Positions 6,925 through 11,703 of a stretch of 11,703 nt of DNA are shown here, in pieces; the first letter of the stretch is position 1; every line of letters starts with the position of its first letter. The stretch is from Bacillota bacterium (GTDB lineage: Bacteria > Bacillota > Clostridia > Oscillospirales > Ruminococcaceae). The position numbers and the translations under genes were made by a program. Under the pieces are notes generated by a model. It was not told the DNA's origin and did not search any database. It saw only the letters and a program-made list of their open reading frames with translations. The stretch is taken from the NCBI GenBank assembly GCA_029550985.1, contig JAKPGH010000186.1, forward strand, positions 1-11,703. The letters are read 5' to 3'.

Positions 6925-6974
6925 GAAAAGAAAACACAATGCGGCGCCAACGGCAAAGCCCGAACCGCATTGTG
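6922..6974 (-). terminator. Terminator of gudD
   Basis: A perfect 10-bp stem (CACAATGCGG at 6935-6944 with CCGCATTGTG at 6965-6974) encloses a 20-base loop that can form a small inner GGC/GCC hairpin. On the minus strand it is followed by TTTTCTTTTCTTT. It lies 17 bases beyond the gudD stop and separates gudD from the regulator. Confidence 0.75.
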
Positions 6975-6991
6975 CGTACAACCGAAAATAC

Positions 6992-8326
6992 TTACCGAAC
7001 CAGGCAGGGACGTTTGGGGTCAAACTTCCAGCCGGGGATGAGGTACTGCATGGCGATGGAATCGTCGCGACCGCCCAGGCAGTTGTCCAGATACACCTGG
7101 TGCGCCTTGAGGAGTTGGTCGCGGTCCAATTCGACGCCGAGGCCGGGGCGCTTGGGCAGCTCGATGCAGCCGTCGATGATTTGCAGCGGCTCCTTGGTGA
7201 GCCGCTCCAGCCCTTCCTGCCAAATCCAATGGGTGTCGATGCCGTTGAGCTTTCCGGGAACGGCGGCAGCGCACTGGGTCATCATGGCCAGGGAGATGTC
7301 AAAGTGGTTGTTGGAGTGGCAGCCCCACATCAAGCCGAAATCGTTGCACATCTGTCCCACTCGAACCGAACCTGCCATGGTCCAGAAATGGGGGTCGGCC
7401 AGGGGAATGTCCACCGCGCGCAGGGCGATGCAGTGGCGCATTTCCCGCCAGTCGGTGTCCACCATGTTGGTGGCGGTGGGAATGCCGCTTTCCTGCCGGA
7501 ACTCCGCCATAATCTCCCGCCCCGAAAATCTGCCTTCCGCGCCGCAGGGGTCTTCGCAGTAGGCCAGAACCTTCTTCAGTTCGGGGGCAATTTCCAAAGC
7601 CTCTTTCAGCGTCCATGCGCCGTTGGGGTCCAAGGTGATGCGGGCGTTGGGGAACTCCCGCTTGAGGGCCTGCACCGCCTTCAGCTCCTTATAGTGAGGC
7701 AGAACGCCGCCTTTGAGCTTAAAGTCCTGGAAGCCGTACTTTTCATAGGCCGCATGGGCAAGGGCAACGATGGAGTCGACGGTCAGCGCCTCCTGGTGGC
7801 GCAGGCGATACCAGGCGCAGTTGTTGTGGGGGTCGGTGTAGTAGGGCAGGTCTGTTTTCTTGGGGTCCCCCAAATAGAACAGGTAGCCGAGGAAGGCGAC
7901 TTTGTCTCTCTGAATGCCGTCGCCCAGAAGGGCGGCCATGGGAACGTTGAGGTACTGGCCCAGCAGGTCCAGCAGGGGAGTTTCCACGGCGGTGACCACA
8001 TGGACGCCGGTGCGCAGGTCAAAGGTCTGCTGTCCGCGCTCGTCGTTCTGGATGTTGACGCTCAGCCAGTCGTTGATGCGCTTGAGCGTATTCTTATAGT
8101 TGCCGATATCGGTACCCAACACAAGATGGCGCACATCCTCCAGCGCCTTGGTAATCTTCTGTCCACCGGGAACTTCCCCGATGCCGGTACGGCCGTCCGA
8201 GTCTGTCAACACCACGACGTTGCGGGTAAAATAGGGGGCATGGGCGCCCGAAAGGTTTAACTCCATGCAGTCTCGTCCCGCTACGGGGAACACTTCCATT
8301 TCGACGATGGTGGGAATGCTTGGCAT
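6992..8326 (-). CDS. gudD: D-glucarate dehydratase (enolase superfamily)
   Basis: Glucarate dehydratase converts D-glucarate (and L-idarate) to 5-keto-4-deoxy-D-glucarate in the cytoplasm, the same product as GarD makes from galactarate. The 444-residue protein resembles E. coli GudD along its whole length from memory, with identical blocks NLSGAHAP (24-31), FKLKGGV (202-208), LDPNGAW (232-238), ADPHFWTM (310-317), HSNNHFDISLAM (337-348) and DTHWIWQEG (364-372). Active-site residues fit the mandelate-racemase-type enzyme: Lys203 and Lys205, metal ligands Asp233, Glu258 and Asn287, and the Asp311-His337 pair. I use the ATG at 8326: AAGGAG lies 9 bases upstream and the protein then aligns with the E. 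coli start. The frame stays open to 8542, but that would add 72 unrelated residues across the promoter. It is transcribed alone, with its own promoter and terminator. Confidence 0.97.
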   Translation of the reverse strand: MPSIPTIVEMEVFPVAGRDCMELNLSGAHAPYFTRNVVVLTDSDGRTGIGEVPGGQKITKALEDVRHLVLGTDIGNYKNTLKRINDWLSVNIQNDERGQQTFDLRTGVHVVTAVETPLLDLLGQYLNVPMAALLGDGIQRDKVAFLGYLFYLGDPKKTDLPYYTDPHNNCAWYRLRHQEALTVDSIVALAHAAYEKYGFQDFKLKGGVLPHYKELKAVQALKREFPNARITLDPNGAWTLKEALEIAPELKKVLAYCEDPCGAEGRFSGREIMAEFRQESGIPTATNMVDTDWREMRHCIALRAVDIPLADPHFWTMAGSVRVGQMCNDFGLMWGCHSNNHFDISLAMMTQCAAAVPGKLNGIDTHWIWQEGLERLTKEPLQIIDGCIELPKRPGLGVELDRDQLLKAHQVYLDNCLGGRDDSIAMQYLIPGWKFDPKRPCLVR

Positions 8327-8363
8327 ATCGGTACACTCCTTCACGGTTGGGTGGTTTGCCTTG

Positions 8364-8393
8364 AGTATAGCATGGGGGGCTACGGGGCGGCAA
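8364..8393 (-). promoter_or_regulatory. Probable gudD promoter with extended -10
   Basis: Minus-strand TATACT (8369-8364) is preceded by TGC, an extended -10. TTGCCG (8393-8388) lies 18 bases upstream as a partial -35. Expected start is near 8357, giving a leader of about 31 bases with AAGGAG. The spacer is unusually rich in C. Confidence 0.55.
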
Positions 8394-8403
8394 CGTCGAT
8401 GTT

Positions 8404-8481
8404 CTGAACGGTCCATAAGTAAAACTGAACGCAGGCTGCCATTCCCGTCATTACTCTTCGCCGAAATATCGGAAATATGCG
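8404..8481. promoter_or_regulatory. Repeated short motifs upstream of gudD promoter
   Basis: CTGAACG occurs at 8404-8410 and 8425-8431, exactly 21 bp apart, the same face of the helix, about 50 and 71 bases upstream of the expected gudD start. Further up, GAAATAT occurs at 8463-8469 and 8472-8478, inside a near-palindrome CCGAAATATCGG (8461-8472). That element shares the 8-mer GATATTTC with the second operator upstream of tctC. These are candidate activator sites; chance cannot be excluded. Confidence 0.3.
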
Positions 8482-8525
8482 GATGGTTCGCCAGGCCAGG
8501 CAATGGAGTCTGGAAGGCTCCCCAT

Positions 8526-8560
8526 AAAAAAAGCAGCTGCACCCGTTGATGTGCAGCTGC
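8526..8560 (-). terminator. Terminator of the DUF2935 gene
   Basis: A perfect 10-bp stem (GCAGCTGCAC at 8533-8542 with GTGCAGCTGC at 8551-8560) and an 8-base loop are followed on the minus strand by seven T (8532-8526). It lies 22 bases after the stop of the gene at 8583 and isolates it from gudD. Confidence 0.9.
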
Positions 8561-8582
8561 ATGGCTATGGAAAAAGGAGAAA

Positions 8583-9503
8583 TTAAACGGAACTTGCCCC
8601 TAATTCGCCCAGCAGTCGGAGGTAGTGGTTGGCCTCCCGCAACACATGGTCGGCCAACAAAGGCAGAATGATGGAGCGGATTTTGCACTCCGCAATGCCC
8701 GCCGTTCCGGCGGCCTTGAAATCCCGGTACCTCGTGGTCAGGGCCAGGGTTTCGCCGGTCATGCTTGCCAGCATCATGTCCGTTGCCGATTGCGCTTTTT
8801 GGAGCAGCTCCCCGTACTCCAGCGCAAAATCGTTGGCGGTGTTGACCAGGTCCCCCTCCGACGGGTCCAAAAGCCCGCGGATAAACAGCGCGTGCTCCAG
8901 CATAATCTGGTCCCAGAACAGCTCCATGCCCTGCGCCGTATCCTCCGGCATATTGCCGCTTTCCAGGGCGGCCAGGTGGCTGCGGTACAGCTTGGCTTCC
9001 CGCAGGATATGGTCGATGAGCAGCGGATAGTTCATGGTAAACATATTGCAGGACAGCACGTTGTTGAGAATGGTGGTCTTAAACTGGATAAAGCTGTCCA
9101 GCAAAGGCATTATGGCAGCGTTGAGGGTGCGGACACCGCGCAGCAGCTCCGGCGTGACGGCGGGGTTTTCCCCGCTGTGGAGCCTGGTTTCCATCATGGT
9201 GATGTTCTGGTTGATGGGCAGTCCGGTCAGACCCTGGGTCTTTTGCTCGGCTCCCAGGGTGTAGTCGGTAAACAGCTCCCCGGAGTGGAGCACGCGGCTT
9301 CGGATGACTCCATTGCTGAGGGTTACGGCGTTTTGCAGCTGAGCCTCAAACCGGGACTGAAACTGGGCCGCCAGACGGGCGGATTCGCCATCTCTGGGAG
9401 GAAACCCTGCCTGCAGGAACAGGGCGTGCTCCTTCATAATCCGTCCAAAAAACAGGTGCAGTTCTAAAGAGAGCACTACATATTGCTGTTCAGTAATTGG
9501 CAT
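8583..9503 (-). CDS. DUF2935 family protein (haemerythrin-like double helical bundle)
   Basis: The 306-residue protein is almost entirely helical and internally duplicated. The first half has LELHLFFGRIMKEHALFL (13-30) and DHILREAKLY (164-173); the second has ELFWDQIMLEHALFI (194-208) and DHVLREANHYL (285-295). The repeated Glu/His pairs (E14 and H16, E25-H26, D164-H165 with E169, E194, E203-H204, D285-H286 with E290) look like metal ligands of two haemerythrin-like four-helix bundles, which is how the DUF2935 family of spore-forming Firmicutes is understood. No signal peptide or membrane helix is seen. The start at 9503 has AAAGGGG 11 bases upstream. It lies 21 bases after the preceding gene and very likely shares its transcript. 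Its physiological role is not known. Confidence 0.85.
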   Translation of the reverse strand: MPITEQQYVVLSLELHLFFGRIMKEHALFLQAGFPPRDGESARLAAQFQSRFEAQLQNAVTLSNGVIRSRVLHSGELFTDYTLGAEQKTQGLTGLPINQNITMMETRLHSGENPAVTPELLRGVRTLNAAIMPLLDSFIQFKTTILNNVLSCNMFTMNYPLLIDHILREAKLYRSHLAALESGNMPEDTAQGMELFWDQIMLEHALFIRGLLDPSEGDLVNTANDFALEYGELLQKAQSATDMMLASMTGETLALTTRYRDFKAAGTAGIAECKIRSIILPLLADHVLREANHYLRLLGELGASSV

Positions 9504-9524
9504 GGAAGTATGTACCCCTTTCCC

Positions 9525-9995
9525 TTAAAAGAATCCGCGACCGCCGCCAAAGAGCTGTTGCAACAGCAAAATGCGGATGATATCCCTGAGGGTGTTGCGG
9601 TTGTGGTACCGGCGCCGGCGCCTGCGGTAGGGGGGACGTCCATATCGGAACTGAACCGGCATAATCTCAATGTCCCCGTCATCGTCATCATCTTCGTACC
9701 ACATGCCGCTGTTTTTGATGATGTTGTCCACCACGGTGTCCAGCATTTCGGCGGTGAGGGTGATGCCGGAAGCCATGATGTCCTCGGCCGCCTGTACCAC
9801 CAGGGGGTTGAGGTCGTAGTAAATTTCGGGATACAGATTGCTCAGCTGCTCCTGCATGGGAGGAGAAGTCTGGCCGGGTTGCTGCTGTACGGGGCTCTGG
9901 TGAAAGGTGGGAGGCATGACATTTGCGCTTTGCTGCATCGCCATCCCGGGAGTGGTGGGAGCCGTGGCGAATGGTTTGGACTGTTGATTGTTCAT
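9525..9995 (-). CDS. Gln/Pro-rich protein with Asp and Arg runs, function unknown
   Basis: I do not recognise this 156-residue protein. It has a disordered N-terminus rich in Gln, Pro, Ser and Met (1-50), a compact segment LSNLYPEIYYDLNPLVVQAAEDIMASGITLTAEML-type (51-98) likely to be helical, five aspartates in a row (102-106), six arginines in a row (124-129), and a short hydrophobic/Gly-rich tail LLLQQLFGGGRGFF (143-156). Such low-complexity charged proteins are common among spore-coat or other surface-assembly components, but that is only a guess. The start at 9995 follows GGAAGG with 7-base spacing; an upstream in-frame ATG at 10028 lacks a good site. It heads a two-gene unit with the DUF2935 gene and is divergent from the cysteine-rich gene. 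Confidence 0.75.
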   Translation of the reverse strand: MNNQQSKPFATAPTTPGMAMQQSANVMPPTFHQSPVQQQPGQTSPPMQEQLSNLYPEIYYDLNPLVVQAAEDIMASGITLTAEMLDTVVDNIIKNSGMWYEDDDDDGDIEIMPVQFRYGRPPYRRRRRRYHNRNTLRDIIRILLLQQLFGGGRGFF

Positions 9996-10044
9996 AACGC
10001 ACCTTCCTGTTTCTTGAAAGTATTGCATCCATAGGGGATTACTT

Positions 10045-10072
10045 TACTTTATGCTGGCCTTTGGGGGAACGT
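10045..10072 (-). promoter_or_regulatory. Possible sporulation-type (sigma-K-like) promoter
   Basis: No convincing sigma-A promoter is seen in the divergent gap 9996-10189. On the minus strand AC (10072-10071), 17 bases, then CATAAAGTA (10053-10045) fits the Bacillus sigma-K pattern AC-N16/17-CATA-N3-TA, about 50 bases before the gene start at 9995. The pattern is short and can arise by chance. Confidence 0.25.
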
Positions 10073-10189
10073 TCAAACAATCCGGCCTTTCCTTGACCAG
10101 CTTCGACCTTCACCTGAACATGGAGGTGCGCATATATTGGGGTGGAGACTGAACAGTTTCCAATCATAATAGATAAGGTGGAACGAGAC

Positions 10190-10399
10190 ATGAGTTGTGA
10201 CTGCGAGAAACGTTTTGATTGGTGCGAAAAGGACGACTGGAAGGACTGCGACAAGCACGAGAAAAAAGAGTGCGAGTACCTTGGCAAAAAGGTAATCGAG
10301 TGCAAGTACTTCCGGATCTGCGAGTGCAGGTTCCATGAGCCGGAGAAGAAGAAAGAGCGTTGCTGCAATTGCAAGTGCTGCGGAAAGTTCCATGACTAA
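10190..10399 (+). CDS. Small cysteine-rich charged protein (13 Cys in 69 residues)
   Basis: The 69-residue product has cysteines at 3, 5, 12, 20, 28, 38, 44, 46, 58, 59, 61, 63 and 64 and histidines at 23, 49 and 68, and is otherwise dominated by Lys, Glu and Asp with few hydrophobics. CxC at 3-5, CEC at 44-46 and CCNCKCC at 58-64 resemble metal-thiolate clusters as in metallothioneins, though it matches no metallothionein class I know. Lack of a signal peptide suggests a cytoplasmic or spore-layer protein. I choose the ATG at 10190 because AAGGTGG lies 8 bases upstream; the frame can be read from a GTG at 10142, which has no good ribosome binding site. It is followed by a terminator at 10482. 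The opposite strand carries a hydrophobic open frame that is probably its mirror image. Confidence 0.65.
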   Translation: MSCDCEKRFDWCEKDDWKDCDKHEKKECEYLGKKVIECKYFRICECRFHEPEKKKERCCNCKCCGKFHD

Positions 10400-10481
10400 T
10401 GGCTTTCGTCTTCTCCACGCCGTCTGAACCACCAGACGGCATACATTTCCACAACTTATGCCTCCCTTTCTATTATGAAAC

Positions 10482-10512
10482 AACCCCGCATCCCTTTCGG
10501 ATGCGGGGTTTT
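10482..10512 (+). terminator. Terminator of the cysteine-rich gene
   Basis: A perfect 12-bp stem (AACCCCGCATCC at 10482-10493 with GGATGCGGGGTT at 10499-10510) and a 5-base loop are followed on the plus strand by TTTTCCTTTT. It lies about 80 bases after the stop at 10399. A weaker hairpin without a T tail (GCCGTCTG at 10419-10426 with CAGACGGC at 10433-10440) comes first. Confidence 0.85.
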
Positions 10513-10530
10513 CCTTTTGATATAAACCAA

Positions 10531-10568
10531 ATAAACCAAAAAGTCGATGAGGAAACCTTCACCGACTT
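10531..10568 (-). terminator. Terminator of the Rrf2 gene
   Basis: An imperfect hairpin (AAGTCG at 10541-10546 pairs with CGACTT at 10563-10568, and the inner GAGG side pairs with CCTTC with a bulge) is followed on the minus strand by T-rich sequence (TTTTTGGTTTATTT). It begins 14 bases after the stop at 10583 and faces the plus-strand terminator at 10482. Confidence 0.65.
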
Positions 10569-10582
10569 ATAAGCCTTATGTA

Positions 10583-11026
10583 TTAACAAAAGACCTGTTC
10601 CGCCGTGGTCACTTGGCGTTCCATTGCTTTTTGCACCAAATCTTCCAACGTGATGTTGTCCACCACGTTGCTGATGGCCTGGTCCAATTGCTCCCAAACT
10701 TCCAGGGTGACGCACTGTTGACAGCGGGGGCACTGGTTGGGCTGGTTTTCCATGCAGGCCACCGGAACCAGACTGCCTTCGATGAGGCGCAAAATCATCC
10801 CCACCGTGTATTCCTTGGGCGGCCAGGCCAGCTTATACCCCCCCTGAGGCCCCCGGGCGCTTCGGACATACCCTGCACGGCTGAGGGTGGTGACAATCTG
10901 TTCCAAATATTTGCTGGAAATTTCCTGACGTTCCGCTATGCTTTTGATGGCCACATACTCCTGGTCGTGGAGCGCCAAATCCAACATCATTCGCAGGGCA
11001 TAGCGGCCTCTGGTTGATATCTTCAT
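10583..11026 (-). CDS. Rrf2/IscR-family transcriptional regulator with Cys cluster
   Basis: The 147-residue protein begins with the Rrf2 winged-helix signature MKISTRGRYALRMMLDLA and contains EISSKYLEQIVTTLSRAGYVRSARGPQGGY (35-64), the recognition helix and wing. Cysteines at 91, 99, 102 and 105 (C-x7-C-x5-C plus C102) sit where IscR binds its iron-sulfur cluster, so it probably senses Fe-S, redox or NO status; the aspartate/histidine fourth ligand of IscR is not obvious, and a further Cys ends the protein (147). The start at 11026 has only a weak site (GGGATG). Unlike many Rrf2 genes it is not followed by iscS/iscU but ends in its own terminator, so its regulon lies elsewhere apart from likely autoregulation. 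Confidence 0.93.
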   Translation of the reverse strand: MKISTRGRYALRMMLDLALHDQEYVAIKSIAERQEISSKYLEQIVTTLSRAGYVRSARGPQGGYKLAWPPKEYTVGMILRLIEGSLVPVACMENQPNQCPRCQQCVTLEVWEQLDQAISNVVDNITLEDLVQKAMERQVTTAEQVFC

Positions 11027-11045
11027 AATTAATCACATCCCACGG

Positions 11046-11077
11046 TTGATTATAATCGAAGTCAATAAGGATTGCAA
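11046..11077 (-). promoter_or_regulatory. Rrf2 gene promoter with overlapping palindrome
   Basis: Minus-strand TTGCAA (11077-11072), a 17-base spacer and a perfect TATAAT (11054-11049) form a sigma-A promoter, about 23 bases before the ATG. The -10 lies inside the perfect palindrome GATTATAATC (11048-11057), itself within a wider TTGA-N12-TCAA inverted repeat (11046-11065). A dimeric repressor bound here would block polymerase; autorepression by the Rrf2 protein is the simplest reading. Confidence 0.65.
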
Positions 11078-11230
11078 GCTGCTAAACCATTCCTATATCC
11101 CTATAGAATCAATCGCAATTGTAAGATAGTGGAATTTACAAAAATAGAAGATTTCAACAATACTGCCGCCGCCTGAATCCAGTACATTGAAGGTAAGAAA
11201 TACCGTAAACTTTCCACTCCATACCTCATA

Positions 11231-11271
11231 ACACAACCGCCCTGCCGATAAAACCGGCAGGGCGGTTGTGT
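11231..11271 (-). terminator. Long hairpin downstream of the MBL-fold gene
   Basis: A perfect 17-bp stem (11231-11247 with 11255-11271) with a 7-base loop begins 20 bases after the stop of the minus-strand gene at 11292. The following minus-strand bases (TATGAGG) are not T-rich, though the stem itself ends TTGTGT. It is probably a terminator or mRNA-end stabiliser. The rest of the gap (11078-11230) shows nothing recognisable. Confidence 0.6.
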
Positions 11272-11291
11272 TGGTGCAAGAACAGCTAACC

Positions 11292-11703
11292 TTAAGAAGG
11301 TTGCGCCTCCCGAACTAGGCTTCCAATCACATGGCGATTGGCTTGAGGTTTGGCAAGGTGATGGGACGGCAGCTCTCCCTCCAAGGTAAAGCGCAGCGAA
11401 TGTTGACGCGCTGCTTCTCCGTTCCAGAGAACGGCGTCGGTAAAGAACACCTCCCGGTTTTCCCGCCGCAGCAATTCCAAAATTTCCAGGCTGGGGCAGT
11501 CGTCGGTTCTATCGTTGGAAACGCAGATAACGGTGCTGGCGGGGGAAAGCTGCTCCAGCAGGGAGGGGGTGACGCACCGCTTGTGTCCGTGGTGAGGCAG
11601 TTTGAGAATGTGGCAGGGTCCTGGCTGCGCCGCCTCCCAGTGGTTTACCCCCAAGTCACCTGGCAGCTCGAATTCCCACCCTTTCCAGGAAAACCGAAGG
11701 CGG
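11292..11703 (-). CDS. ComEC/Rec2-like MBL-fold protein, C-terminal part (cut by window edge)
   Basis: The last 136 residues of a metallo-beta-lactamase-fold protein are present. ELPGD (12-16) matches the strand ending in the bridging aspartate, and LKLPHHGH (34-41) is the typical 'K-x-P-HHG' metal-binding block of ComEC-type MBL domains. TPSLLEQLSPASTVICVSND, then LEILELLRRENREVFFTDAV, matches the end of such domains, where a late histidine is usual ('N.YGHP'). Here the equivalent stretch reads NDRTDDCPS, so that histidine is absent. The usual role is DNA uptake (ComEC C-terminal domain) or a stand-alone hydrolase; the missing N-terminal part would decide. The frame runs off the right edge, and about 40 residues of Pro/His/Gln-rich tail follow the domain. 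Confidence 0.72.
   Translation of the reverse strand, partial: RLRFSWKGWEFELPGDLGVNHWEAAQPGPCHILKLPHHGHKRCVTPSLLEQLSPASTVICVSNDRTDDCPSLEILELLRRENREVFFTDAVLWNGEAARQHSLRFTLEGELPSHHLAKPQANRHVIGSLVREAQPS

Noticed and set aside
8327..8542. N-terminal extension of gudD by 72 codons
   Set aside because: It would cross the probable promoter, has no similarity to GudD, and the ATG at 8326 has AAGGAG at ideal spacing.
10073..10483. Minus-strand open frame encoding a hydrophobic 136-residue protein opposite the cysteine-rich gene
   Set aside because: Its Leu/Val/Ala stretches are the reverse complement of the Lys, Glu, Asp and Cys codons of the plus-strand gene, which has a ribosome binding site and a terminator. 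No good ribosome binding site was seen for the minus frame.
11049..11065. TTGACT just upstream of TATAAT (minus strand) as -35 of the Rrf2 gene
   Set aside because: The spacer would be 5 bases. TTGCAA 17 bases upstream is the plausible -35.

Overview
The window looks like a chromosomal piece of a spore-forming Firmicute, most likely a mid-GC clostridium of the Oscillospiraceae type (inference). Reasons: strong AAGGAGG-type ribosome binding sites, sigma-A-like promoters, T-tailed hairpin terminators, a Firmicutes-style Rrf2 regulator and a DUF2935 protein. No mobile element, CRISPR array, tRNA or rRNA was seen. Nearly all genes lie on the minus strand.

Right to left along the minus strand: (1) 11703-11292, the C-terminal end of a ComEC-like metallo-beta-lactamase-fold protein, followed by a long hairpin. 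(2) 11026-10583, an orphan Rrf2/IscR-type regulator with a promoter, a palindrome over its -10 and a terminator. (3) 10190-10399 (+), a 69-residue protein with 13 cysteines, divergent from a two-gene unit (9995-8583) made of a Gln/Pro-rich protein with Asp and Arg runs and a DUF2935 haemerythrin-like protein. (4) 8326-4990, glucarate dehydratase gudD, a terminator, then a PrpR_N-PAS-AAA-Fis regulator with its own promoter. (5) 4089-4952 (+), a two-TM membrane protein convergent with the regulator, the two sharing a bidirectional terminator. (6) 3700-1, an operon for a tripartite tricarboxylate transporter (tctC, tctB, tctA) running 21 bases ahead of galactarate dehydratase garD, which is cut by the window edge.

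Blocks 4 and 6 read as one D-glucarate/galactarate (aldarate) utilisation locus. The TctCBA carrier would take up the diacid, GudD and GarD would dehydrate the two epimers to 5-keto-4-deoxy-glucarate, and the regulator would control the set. The dehydratases are firm assignments by remembered similarity to the E. coli enzymes; the transporter substrate and the regulator's targets are inferred from context.

The most interesting point is the regulator. It has the layout of a sigma-54 activator, but its AAA+ domain has lost the GAFTGA loop region, the Walker B glutamate, the arginine fingers and the sensor-II arginine. The promoters here look sigma-A-like and no -24/-12 element was found. Upstream of tctC lie two near-identical 21-bp elements, 41 bp apart, each holding an inverted repeat TGAAA-N6-TTTCA. 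That design resembles the TyrR box (TGTAAA-N6-TTTACA) of TyrR, another sigma-54-like protein that works on sigma-70 promoters. The second element overlaps the -35 of the divergent plus-strand promoter. This suggests a TyrR-like, sigma-54-independent switch for aldarate use, which can be tested.
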